From the NCBI RefSeq assembly GCF_014650595.1, contig NZ_BMVG01000043.1:1-56792 (forward strand): a stretch of 56,792 bases of DNA. The letters are read 5' to 3'. This document shows, in pieces, positions 8,084 to 17,053 of this stretch. A program made the position numbers and the translations under genes. The notes under the pieces were generated by a model. That model made no database searches. It worked only from the letters and a program-made list of their open reading frames with translations, and was not told the DNA's origin. The stretch's first letter is position 1. Every line of letters starts with the position of its first letter. This DNA comes from Streptomyces alanosinicus (GTDB lineage: Bacteria; Actinomycetota; Actinomycetes; Streptomycetales; Streptomycetaceae).

Positions 8084-8281
8084 TGCTGGTTGTCCAACTC
8101 CCGTCGGTCTGCGGGCGCTGCAGACGGCTCCTCCACCACAGGGGCGGCTTCGGCTCAAACGGCCCCGGCCACCCCGGCTGACGCACCATGTCGCCGCAGG
8201 TCGGTCAGGATCAAAAGCTGGTGTCACAACCCCGTATTCAAAAGGCGCACCACGGAGTCAGGTTCTGGGACGGTTATGTGC

Positions 8282-8775
8282 ATGGATCTTGCGTACGCGC
8301 GGGTCAGCACCACGGCTCAGGGCCTTGCCCGGCAGATTGACGCGCTCCGTGCCGCCGGAGTCGCCGAGGAGCACATCCACGTCGACAAGCGCACCGGTGC
8401 GAACATGGCCGCGACGGCCTGACCGCGCTGCTCGGCTTCGCTCGGCCCGGCGACCGGATCAAGGTGCTGACCTTGGATCGACTCGGCCGCGACATGCGTG
8501 AGACCCTCAACCTCGTCCACGACCTCACCGAGCGTGGCATCTTCCTGCGCACTCTGGGCGACATGCTCGCCGTGGACACCAGCGTCCCTGGGCCCGGCAC
8601 CGACATGGCCATCGCCCTGCCGGCGATGTTCGCGCAGATGGAGCGGATCTACATGCTGGAGCGCGCCGCCGACGCCCGCGCCGCCAAACAGGCCCGTGGT
8701 CTGCCGACCGGGTGCCCGGCGAAGCTGAACGCCACCACTCGCGCCGGGGCAGCCCAGCGGATGTCGCCGTTCTTC
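8282..8775 (+). pseudogene. Serine resolvase/invertase, frameshifted
   Basis: The first frame gives MDLAYARVSTTAQGLARQID, with the catalytic Ser of YARVST, up to about 8410. The frame then changes and continues as GLTALLGFARPGDRIKVLTL, LDRLGRDMRETL and so on, to about 8770. Together these make the catalytic domain of a Pin/Tn3-type serine recombinase. The shift near 8402-8415 removes a normal reading frame, and the C-terminal HTH is not recognisable before the LAL gene begins on the opposite strand. No resolution site was identified. Confidence 0.8.
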
Positions 8776-8812
8776 GGGGCACACCAGAGGGTTGACCGGC
8801 TCCTCAGAGCCC

Positions 8813-11764
8813 TCATGGGTGGGATGGAGGGGGTGGGCTGTGCTGGGCCGTTCGTACGCCGAATGATCGTCCTTCTGGCGGGACAAGTCCGAGGCGGTAG
8901 GCGGCGGTGGCGGCCTGGACCCGGCCGGAGACGCCGAGCTTGGCGAGGATGTTGGAGACGTGGACGCTCGCTGTCTTGGTGGAGATGTACAGCTCCTCTG
9001 CGATCTCCCGGTTGGTGCGGCCGTCAGCGACCAGGTGGAGCACCTCGTGCTCACGGGGGGTGAGCCCGTGGTGCCGGCCTGGAGAGCGGTGTTCATGTGA
9101 AGGGGAGTTCAGTGGAAGCCGGGCCAGCCTGGCCAGCTGCTCGATGTCTGTCAGCAGGCCGCGAGCGCCGAGCAGATCGGCGAGGTGGCGGGCGGTCCGA
9201 AGACGGTCGGCCGCCGCTTGCCGGTCGCCGGCCTCTGCCGCCGCCTCCGCTGCTCGCAGGAGCGCCAGGCCTTGCTGATGGGGCTGGTGCAGCTCGCCCC
9301 AGGCGGTCGCGCAGCGGTCCCAGGCCGACGGCTGGGACGATCCGCGGACTCGTGCGGTTTCGGCGGTGAAGGTCAGTTGCTGCGCTTGTTGGACCGGCCC
9401 GATGACGGGAAGCCCGGCGGCGAGCTCGCGCAGGGCGGCCGGCAGCGTGGGGCTCGCGTGGGCGACTCGTGCACCGAGGACGAGCAGCGGCCACAGATAG
9501 CGGGGCGTTGACATGGCCTCGTTCCTGGCCAGTGTTTGCTCCACATGCGCGACGGCTTGTGCTTCGTTGCCCTTGGCGAGTGCCAGGTCCGATGCGAAAC
9601 AGATCAGCGGGAGGAGGTCTTGGGCGTCGGAGATTCCCCAGCTGAAGACGCCGTAGGCGAAGTCGGCAGCGGATTCGGCCAGCGGGAGATCGCCCCGGGC
9701 CAAGGCGATCGAGCCGCGCAGGACCAGGAGATAGGCGCGGAAGCCGGGGGCGGGGGCGAGTTCGAGTGAATGGTCGAGGATCTCGGTCGCTTCGTCCCAG
9801 TGTCCTGTCGCGATCAGGGCCTCGGCCACGTTGGCGGCGTGCGTGGGCCCGAAGGTACGCAACAGTCCGGCACGGCTCGCCGCGGCGAGGCCGCGCCGCG
9901 CCGATTCTGCGGCCTGCTCGTAGCGACCGGCGCCTTGGAGTACGTCGGCCTCGCAGCGGAACGTGTGCATCAACGCGGCAGGATCGTGGATGCTCTGTGC
10001 TTTTGCCCGTGCCTGGGCCAGGTGCGGCAGCTGTCGGTCCAGGTCTCCGGTACGGGCCCGCGCGTAGGCCAGGTTGGTCGAGGCGACCGCCTCGGCCCGG
10101 ATGTCGCCGGCAGTGTGTGCCGCCCGGATGGCCTCTGTGGCGATGGCTATTCCTTCTTCGTCACACGGGATGGTGAGCAGGCGATGAGTCAAGGTGTTCA
10201 GGACGTCGGGCCGGTCCGGGTGTTGTGGTGGCATGATCCGCGCCGCTGTCCGCAGGTCATCGACGGCGCCGGGCTGTCCCAGGGCCTGACGCAGTTCTCC
10301 TCGGTGGCGGAGCAACTGCGCGGCGCGCCCGGGACTGTCGGCAGGATCGATGTCGGCGAGTGCAGTGGCGATCAGTGTCATGCCATGACCACCTTCGCCG
10401 GACAGCATCGCCGCCTGGATGGCCTTGTCCAGCACGGAGCTTCGGTCGATCCCGAGCCGACGTGCCACGTCGGGTGCCTGATCCCACAGGTCCAGGACCG
10501 TCTCCAGGATGCGCGACTGTTCGGCGTATGCCAGTGATGCCTCGGCGCTCTCGGCGGCGTCCCACGCGGCAGCGAATGCCCGTCGCGGGTGTTGCTTGGC
10601 CACGGCGTGCCAATGATGGGCCAGCTCAAGTGCGCCACGGCCGGGGGGAGCAAGGTGGGGATGGCGCTGCAACGCCTCGCCATACCGTATGTGCAGGGCA
10701 GAGCGCTCGCCGGGAAGCAGCTCCCCCTCGATGACCTCCCGGATCAGTGCGTGTCGGAAGACATAGCTGTCGCCTTCGACGACCAGCAGGTTCGATGCCA
10801 CGGCGGGCCGCAGCGCGGTGGACAATGCCGGATCGTCGAGGCCGGTGACCTCGGCGAGCAGCGCATGACCGACGCGCACGCCGCCGACAGCGGCGGCACG
10901 GACCACGCTCTGGGTCTGCTCTGCGAGTCGCTCCAGTGGTGCGACCAGTAGATCGCGGATCGATGACGGCAGTGGCTCGCCCGGTCCGGCACCACAGGTC
11001 AGCAGTGCCTCCACCAGGAGTGGATTGCCTTCGCTTCGCCGGTAGATCGTTTCGCTCAGCTCGGGAGCCGGCGGGTGTCCGAGCAGGCCACGCAGTTGCG
11101 TGGTGACCTCGCTCTTGGTCAGTCTGCCGAGGTCGATTCGCTGTGCCCACGCCATGCGCTCCATCTCGGCGAGCAGCCGGCGCACCGTTTGTGCCGGGCC
11201 CAGTCGGTCGCCGCGGTAGGTCGCCACTGCCAGCACATCGGGAACGGACTGCTGGTTGCGGATGATGAATCTGAGCAGGTCCAAGCTGGACCGGTCCGCC
11301 CAGTGCACATCCTCGACGACGAGGAGCACCGGGGCGCGTTGTCCGAGGGCCTGCAGGAGCGCAAGGAACTGTTCGAACAGGCGAGCGCGGGCGAGGTCGG
11401 TCTCGTCCGCGGAGTCCGGGCGGCCCAGGCTGGGCAGCAGTCGTCCGAGCTCGCCCGCCTCACCGTTCGGCAGCATGTTGCGGACTTCTTCCAGACCGAT
11501 CGTGCGGACCAGCTCGCGCAATATCGCGGTGAAGGGGGCGAACGGCAGGCCGGTCTCGCCCATCTCCAGGCATGCGCCGGTGAGTTGCCAGGCTGACGCC
11601 GGCAGCTGTGCCGCGAACTCGGTGACCAGGCGGGACTTGCCCACGCCGCCCTCTCCGGCGATCAGTACGGCGGACGGCCGGCCGCCGCAGGCGCGTTGGA
11701 ATGCTTCGGTGAGCGCGGTCAGCTCTTCCTCTCGCCCTGCCAAGACGGTGCTGGTCGTAGCCAT
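8813..11764 (-). CDS. LAL-type LuxR regulator with N-terminal AAA ATPase
   Basis: 983-aa large ATP-binding LuxR-family regulator, normal for the class. The N-terminal STAND/AAA module has Walker A GEGGVGKS (residues 37-44) and Walker B LLVVEDVHWAD (about 145-155). A long TPR-like helical middle (about 400-880) follows. The C-terminal LuxR HTH (about 905-960) has LTPREHEVLHLVADGRTNRE and VHVSNILAKLGV. Such proteins are ligand- and ATP-dependent activators. It is divergent, with a 72-bp gap, from an MFS transporter and M20 peptidase pair, which are its probable targets; this is inference. Confidence 0.92.
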   Translation of the reverse strand: MATTSTVLAGREEELTALTEAFQRACGGRPSAVLIAGEGGVGKSRLVTEFAAQLPASAWQLTGACLEMGETGLPFAPFTAILRELVRTIGLEEVRNMLPNGEAGELGRLLPSLGRPDSADETDLARARLFEQFLALLQALGQRAPVLLVVEDVHWADRSSLDLLRFIIRNQQSVPDVLAVATYRGDRLGPAQTVRRLLAEMERMAWAQRIDLGRLTKSEVTTQLRGLLGHPPAPELSETIYRRSEGNPLLVEALLTCGAGPGEPLPSSIRDLLVAPLERLAEQTQSVVRAAAVGGVRVGHALLAEVTGLDDPALSTALRPAVASNLLVVEGDSYVFRHALIREVIEGELLPGERSALHIRYGEALQRHPHLAPPGRGALELAHHWHAVAKQHPRRAFAAAWDAAESAEASLAYAEQSRILETVLDLWDQAPDVARRLGIDRSSVLDKAIQAAMLSGEGGHGMTLIATALADIDPADSPGRAAQLLRHRGELRQALGQPGAVDDLRTAARIMPPQHPDRPDVLNTLTHRLLTIPCDEEGIAIATEAIRAAHTAGDIRAEAVASTNLAYARARTGDLDRQLPHLAQARAKAQSIHDPAALMHTFRCEADVLQGAGRYEQAAESARRGLAAASRAGLLRTFGPTHAANVAEALIATGHWDEATEILDHSLELAPAPGFRAYLLVLRGSIALARGDLPLAESAADFAYGVFSWGISDAQDLLPLICFASDLALAKGNEAQAVAHVEQTLARNEAMSTPRYLWPLLVLGARVAHASPTLPAALRELAAGLPVIGPVQQAQQLTFTAETARVRGSSQPSAWDRCATAWGELHQPHQQGLALLRAAEAAAEAGDRQAAADRLRTARHLADLLGARGLLTDIEQLARLARLPLNSPSHEHRSPGRHHGLTPREHEVLHLVADGRTNREIAEELYISTKTASVHVSNILAKLGVSGRVQAATAAYRLGLVPPEGRSFGVRTAQHSPPPPSHP

Positions 11765-11836
11765 GGCTCCAGTTTTTCAGATCGCGGTAAGCGCTCGTGG
11801 TGAGGATCTAAGGCGGTCGCATAAGGCAGTTCTACG

Positions 11837-13066
11837 ATGCGGAGCCGCCGCGGCCACGGCGAGTCTTGGGCCGTGACCGTCTCCGATACCGGCCTGTCGA
11901 GCACGACGGCCTCCCGGCTGATCGCCGGCCGCCAGATGATCCTGCTGCTGCTTGTGTCATTCGGTTCGTTTTTCGGCTTCTACCTGCTGCTCTCGGTCGT
12001 TCCTCTGTATGCCGCCGCGGGCGGGGCCGGTGCGAGCGGTGCCGGCGCCGCAACCGGCGTCATGATGCTTGCCACCGTCCTGATGGAGTTGGCGGTGGCC
12101 CGTCTGGTGGCGGGATTCGGCTATCGGACGGTGGCATCAGCAGGCTTGCTGATGCTCGCCGCCTCAGCGGCCGCACTCACCCTCTCTGAGCGCATGCCGC
12201 TGGTACTCGCCGTGTGTCTGCTCCGTGGAGCGGGCCTGGCGATCGTGGCCGTGGTCGGCCCCGCACTGACTGCCGAGCTGGTGCCCGTGGAGCGTCGAGG
12301 TGAAGGACTCGGCCTGTACGGCGTGGCGGTCGGGGTACCTGCCGTGATCGGGCTGCCGCTGGGCGTGTGGCTCAGCAGCCACCTCGGCTTTCACCTCGTC
12401 TTCCTGATCAGCGGGGGAGTATCTGTTGCCACCCTGGTCGCAGCGCTCGGCCTGCCGGCTCAGCAGGGACGCAGCGAACGTCATGGCAGGATGCTGGGCG
12501 GCCTTCGCGGCAGTGGGCTCGTCCGGCCCGCGGTGATCTTCGCCGCCTTCACGGTGGTGGCCGGCGTGGTGGAGACCTTCTTGTCGTTGGCCATGCCCGC
12601 CGCGGTCCGCGCGTGGGTTCCCCTCGCCCTCCTGGCGCAGACCGCCATCACCCCCTTCGCACGCTGGGGGGCAGGACGCCTGGGCGACCGCCGGGGCTCC
12701 GGACCGCTTCTCGTCCCCGCGGTGCTCACCGCGGCCATCGGCACGGCGGGGCTGGTGTGGGTGGCAAGCCCCATCGCGGTCATCGCGGGGATGGCGCTGT
12801 TCGGGATCGGGTTCGGCATCGGCCAGAACGCGACCCTGGCGCTGATGTTGGAGCGCGTCCCACCGACCGAGTTCGGCAAAGCCAGTGCGCTGTGGAACCT
12901 CGCCTTCGACGGCGGTTTCGGCATCGGAGCCGTCGGCTTCGGCCTGCTGAGCGCACCGGTGGGCTATCCGACCGGATTCGCCGTGACCGCACTGGTGCTC
13001 GTCGTCGCGATCGCCCCTGCGTGGCGTGATCGCAGAGGAGGAAGGAAAGCCAACCATGCATCATGA
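11837..13066 (+). CDS. MFS transporter (12 TM)
   Basis: 409-aa major facilitator permease with about 12 hydrophobic helices and a central cytoplasmic loop after TM6 (about residues 210-230, charged). A GRLGDRRG motif-A-like loop sits at the start of the second half. AAGG at 11823-11826 suits the ATG at 11837; GTG 11873, closer to TM1, is an alternative. It is divergent from the LAL regulator. Its 3' end overlaps the M20 peptidase by 11 bp, so the two are probably translationally coupled. Substrate unknown; the neighbouring peptidase suggests peptides or amino-acid conjugates. Confidence 0.87.
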   Translation: MRSRRGHGESWAVTVSDTGLSSTTASRLIAGRQMILLLLVSFGSFFGFYLLLSVVPLYAAAGGAGASGAGAATGVMMLATVLMELAVARLVAGFGYRTVASAGLLMLAASAAALTLSERMPLVLAVCLLRGAGLAIVAVVGPALTAELVPVERRGEGLGLYGVAVGVPAVIGLPLGVWLSSHLGFHLVFLISGGVSVATLVAALGLPAQQGRSERHGRMLGGLRGSGLVRPAVIFAAFTVVAGVVETFLSLAMPAAVRAWVPLALLAQTAITPFARWGAGRLGDRRGSGPLLVPAVLTAAIGTAGLVWVASPIAVIAGMALFGIGFGIGQNATLALMLERVPPTEFGKASALWNLAFDGGFGIGAVGFGLLSAPVGYPTGFAVTALVLVVAIAPAWRDRRGGRKANHAS

Positions 13067-14396
13067 CCTTCGCCAGGCTGTGCGCCGGGTGCTGCCCGCC
13101 GTCCGGGCAGACCTCGAAGCACTGGTCCGGATCCCCTCGGTCAGCGCCGACCCCGACTCCTTCGACGAGGTGCGCCGCTCCGCCGAGATGACAGCCCGCC
13201 TGTTCCGCGGCATCGGCTCCCCGCAGGTCGAGATCCTGGATGACATCGAAGGCGGTCAGCCGGCAGTTCTCGCCCGCTATGCCGCCCCGCCCGGTCAACC
13301 CACCGCATTGCTGTACGCCCACCATGACGTGCAGCCCGCCGGCGATCTCGCAGGGTGGTCCAGCCCGCCCTTCCAGCCGACCGAACGTGACGGGCGTCTG
13401 TACGGCCGCGGCACCGCCGACGACAAGGCCGGCATCGCCACGCACCTCGCCGCACTGCGCGCCTACTCCGGCCGACCGCCCATCGGCGTGACCGTGCTTG
13501 TCGAAGGGGAGGAAGAAACCGGATCACCGAACCTCAGCACCTTCCTCGACCGCCACCGGGACAAACTCAACGCCGACGTCATCGTGCTCGCTGACGCCGA
13601 CAACCTGACCACCGGCACGCCCTGCCTCACCACCGGCCTGCGCGGGATCGCCGCCTGCGTGGTGGAACTGCGCGCCCTGAAGAGCGGCGTGCACTCCGGC
13701 ATCTACGGCGGAGCCGCCCCGGACGCACTGACCGCGTTGTGCCGACTCCTCGCCACGCTCCACGACGAGCAGGGCAACGTCACCGTCGAAGGCCTCGGCA
13801 CCGCGACGGCACCCGCCGACAGCCTCTCCGAGACCGGATTCCGAGCCGAGGCCGGTCTCCTCGACGGCGTTCACCTCCTCGGACGCGGCAGCATCAGCGA
13901 GCGGCTCTGGGCCAGGCCGGCGGCCACCGTACTCGCGATCGACGCCACCCCCGTGGACACCGCGTCCAATACGCTCGCCCCCACGGCCAGAGCGAAGGTC
14001 GGACTACGGGTCGCACCGGGCGACGATGCAGTCATGGCAAGACGGGCCCTCGCCCGCCATCTGCGGCACCACACGCCCTGGGGACTGCACATCACCGTCA
14101 CCGAGGGCGAGTCCGGCCAACCGTTCCTCGTCGACGCGCAAGGCCCGGCATTCGACGCCGCCCGCAAGGCCTACCGCCAGGCCTACGACAAAGATGTCCT
14201 CGACATCGGTTCCGGCGCCTCCATCCCCTTCATCGCCGCGTTCGCCCACGCCTACCCCGACGCGGCAATCCTGATCGCCTCCGCCGGAGCCGACGGCGAC
14301 TCCCGCGCACACAGCGAGAACGAAAGCCTGTACCTGGCCGACTTCGAACGCGCCTGCCTCGCCGAGACCCTGCTCCTCACCGAACTCAGACAATGA
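13056..14396 (+). CDS. M20-family metallopeptidase (dipeptidase/ArgE type)
   Basis: 446-aa zinc hydrolase of the M20 family. The first metal-ligand block AHHDVQPAGD is near residue 90, GRGTADDKAG near 120, and the catalytic/metal Glu pair in EGEEETGSP near 155. A dimerisation (lid) domain spans about 195-320 and a late HSEN-type metal-ligand block (RAHSENESL) lies near the C-terminus. The ATG at 13056 has GAGGAGGAAGGAA just upstream; starts further up would run deeper into the MFS gene. It overlaps the MFS stop and is probably co-expressed under the LAL regulator. Cytosolic hydrolysis of a dipeptide or N-acyl amino acid is likely. Confidence 0.88.
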   Translation: MHHDLRQAVRRVLPAVRADLEALVRIPSVSADPDSFDEVRRSAEMTARLFRGIGSPQVEILDDIEGGQPAVLARYAAPPGQPTALLYAHHDVQPAGDLAGWSSPPFQPTERDGRLYGRGTADDKAGIATHLAALRAYSGRPPIGVTVLVEGEEETGSPNLSTFLDRHRDKLNADVIVLADADNLTTGTPCLTTGLRGIAACVVELRALKSGVHSGIYGGAAPDALTALCRLLATLHDEQGNVTVEGLGTATAPADSLSETGFRAEAGLLDGVHLLGRGSISERLWARPAATVLAIDATPVDTASNTLAPTARAKVGLRVAPGDDAVMARRALARHLRHHTPWGLHITVTEGESGQPFLVDAQGPAFDAARKAYRQAYDKDVLDIGSGASIPFIAAFAHAYPDAAILIASAGADGDSRAHSENESLYLADFERACLAETLLLTELRQ

Positions 14397-14503
14397 CCGC
14401 GACCCGGCGAACTGCCCGACAGTGCACGGTAGTTTGCCGAGTCGATCTCGTGGGAGATGCCGCTCACGGGCCCGGACCGCGGCCCATGGTCTGTAAAAGG
14501 AAC

Positions 14504-15720
14504 GGCTCTGTCCCGTAATCGGTGGTTGCGCCCTGTGGCGGTCACTGGAGCAGGATGCGGTGGCGGAGGAGGGCGAACCCGGCTCGGCCGTGTATCTGCC
14601 TCGTGATCCTTTTGGTGCGGGTGTTGACGCCTTCGGTGCGGCCGCTGTGGTGCGGGAGGGTGAGGCCTGCATCGACGGCGGCGCGGTCGGGTTCGAGACC
14701 GTTCGCGAAGGCGTGTAGGTGGGGAAGGCCAACGGCGCGGACGGCTGCCATCCACTGGGTGAGCTTGGCGTCGTTGCTGGCAGCGGGGGTGAGGAGTTCG
14801 GCGAACCGCCGGACGAGTCGGGTGAGTTCGGTCATCTCGGGGCAGGCGGCGGTGTGCTCCGCCAGGAGGTTCGCGTCTCTGTCCCGCAGGTTGTCGGGAC
14901 GAGTGAGGAGAAGACGGGCCAGACGACGCGGGGTGGTGATGGGTCGGTCGCCCTCGGCCCGTCCCTGAGTGATGTAGCGGTAGAGGAGGTTGAGACTGCC
15001 GGTGTAGCCCAGCTCCTGGATCTTCCCGAACAGCTGCATAACAGGGACGGCAGGGTCGGCTGCCCGGCGGGCGCGAAGATGATCGCGGTAAGAGTCGACC
15101 AGGGTGGGCCGGTAGCGCGGGGCCCGGCGCAAGAGCTCGGGTTCGCGGGTACGGGCGTAGTGTTTGACGGTATTCAGGGCCAGGCCCATTCGGCGGGCGC
15201 ACGGCCGGGCGGGGCGTGTTGGCGGTGACCCAGCAGGCGCTGTGGGAGCGGACCTCGGGCGGCGTCGTGTCGCAGAGGTTCTTCCACAGGAGCCAGCGGT
15301 CGCTGACCTGCACCGCTTCGGGCAGAGCCCTGGGTACGCCCTCGCCGCAGGCGCCCGAGCCATCGCGGCAGACGATCTTGACGCCGGGGTGCTCGCGCAG
15401 CCACCGTTCCAGGGCGTCGGCGGCACGGCCCGGGAGGACGTCGATGCGCTCGCCAGTCTCGGTGTCGGTCAGGACGGTGGCGTAGCGGTGGCGGCGCTTG
15501 AGCGTGAAGTCATCGACGCCAAGCACACGCGGCACTCGCGGTGCGGGTAGCGCACGCCCGCCCGGACCGCCAACTCCTTGACCACTGAGCCCAGTTGGCC
15601 CGCGAGTCGCGTTGTACGGCGCTGATATCGCTCCAGCAGACCGGGGACCTGCTCGCGGAAAGTCTGCCGCGGACAGCTCAGCACGGTGCAGACCAGGCGC
15701 CGCACCTGCATCGACACCAG
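14504..15720 (-). mobile_element. ISL3-family element remnant with frameshifted transposase
   Basis: The minus strand carries an ISL3-type transposase in several frames. It starts with RRLVCTVLSCPRQTFREQVP (about 15640-15705). The catalytic centre LGVDDFTLKRRHRYATVLTD lies around 15460-15530 and has the first Asp of the DDE triad. The helical domain and C-terminus follow, including TEGVNTRTKRITRQIHGRAG and ending at 14542. At least two shifts break it. GGCTCTGTCCCGTAATC (14504-14520) may be the terminal inverted repeat at the 3' end. The 5' end is cut at about 15720, where sigma-factor sequence begins, so the other end of the element is missing. Confidence 0.75.
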
Positions 15721-16869
15721 GGTCGTCGACCGATCGCAATGAGTGCCGCCCCGAAAGCCTCGCGGTTGTTGTCGCTCTCGGGGCTGGGGACGGGGTCGGG
15801 CTCGGGCTCGGTGACGTGGACGCCCTCGGGGCCGACGAGACGGCCGGGGCGGTGCGCGTCCACGGGGACGCGGCGGCGGAAGACGGATTCGGCTCGTTCG
15901 ACGGCGTGGCCGTGTACCAGGCCACCGCGGCAGCCGTGAGTATCACGGCACCCGTGGCCGTCGCCGCCACCGGTTTGGCGGCCAGTCTGCTGAGCCGTCG
16001 CGCCACCCGCCGTGCGCCGTATGCGCGCCCGCACTCGCCGCCCCCGCGGCCGATCCTGTCGCCAGGACCTTGCCCAGTACCAGTCCGGCCAGACCGATCG
16101 GCACAGGCACCAGCGCGAGGCCGCCCAGCAGCCCCTCCGCCGGAACCAGGTCGGACGCGCTGAGCAGGCACTTCGGGCAGTCGCGGACGTGGCGTGTCAG
16201 CCACTTGCGCCACAGCGCGGACGGCCGTCCGTCCCAGGAGGTGAGCGCGGAGGCCAGTTCCGTGCAGCGCGGTGAGGCGGTCACGGCCCGGACCACTGCG
16301 CGTGCGGTCTCCAACCGTTCCTTGATGCGTTGGACGCGCACTGCGGCATGCTGCGGGGTGAGGTCGCAGGCTGTCGCGAGTTCGGCGCGGGTCAGATCAC
16401 CGGCGGCCTCCAGCCACCACAGCGCGAGCATCTCGCGCTCCTCGCTCTCCAGCCAGCGGGTGGCCTCCACGGCTTCACGCCGCTGGCCGGACAGCGCCAG
16501 CCGCAGAATCGTCAGATCGGCGAAGTCGGCCTGCGGATCCGCCTCGTTGGCGGATTCCTCCAGCGGTTGTGCCATCGCCTGGGTCCGCCCGCTGCGCCAC
16601 CGGTCGCGGATCTGCGGCATGGTGATGGCGACCAGCCAGGACCGGAACCGATCCGGCCGCTCCAGACCGGGCAGCCCTTCCAGGACCCGCATCATGGTTT
16701 CCTGGACCACGTCGTCGACGTCGCTGTGCCCGTCCAGCGCCCGGCCGACGATGTCGTAGACCAGCGGAAGACAGTCCCGTACCAGCTGTTCCGACGCCTG
16801 CCGGTCCCCGGCTCGCGCCGCCAGGACGACAGCGACGTCCTGCCGGTACTGAACGTCCTGTGCGCGCAC
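15721..16869 (-). pseudogene. ECF-like RNA polymerase sigma factor with broken C-terminal membrane extension
   Basis: The GTG at 16869 follows GAAGGGGAAG and opens a sigma-70 protein (VRAQDVQYRQDVAVV...). Region 2 includes DVDDVVQETMMRVL and FRSWLVAITMPQIRDRW (residues about 50-90). A region-4 HTH (TRAELATACDLTPQHAAVRV) lies near 150. A Cys/His zinc-finger-like patch (TRHVRDCPKCL) and one hydrophobic segment follow. Near 16020 the frame shifts: the next block (RLAAKPVAATATGAVILTAA, a TM helix, then a Ser/Pro-rich stalk) continues in another frame until the ISL3 remnant at about 15720. The original protein was probably a sigma factor with a membrane-anchored extracytoplasmic tail. The sigma domain could still be made, ending at 15943. 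Confidence 0.7.
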
Positions 16870-17053
16870 CCGCTTCCCCTTCTTCCGTTGGCGTGCGGCC
16901 GTGCCGATGTGTCGCGGGGCGACAGTGTGCCAGAAGCGGGCCGGGCGGATTCCGGGAGTCGGTCCCGGCTGAATTTCGTCGGCGGTTTGTTGTGATGCGC
17001 GATCGGCCCGCACGTCTTCTGTACGTAAGACCCGAACCGACAGGAGCCCAGAA

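Noticed and set aside
5780..8227. 815-codon open frame on the minus strand
   Set aside because: It is antisense to the VOC and DHA2 genes; composition is Gly/Arg/Asp-rich with no domain, a usual artefact of high-GC codon bias.
14252..16213. 653-codon minus-strand frame joining sigma-factor tail and ISL3 sequence
   Set aside because: It only strings together out-of-frame parts of two broken genes; there is no start or domain spanning the join.
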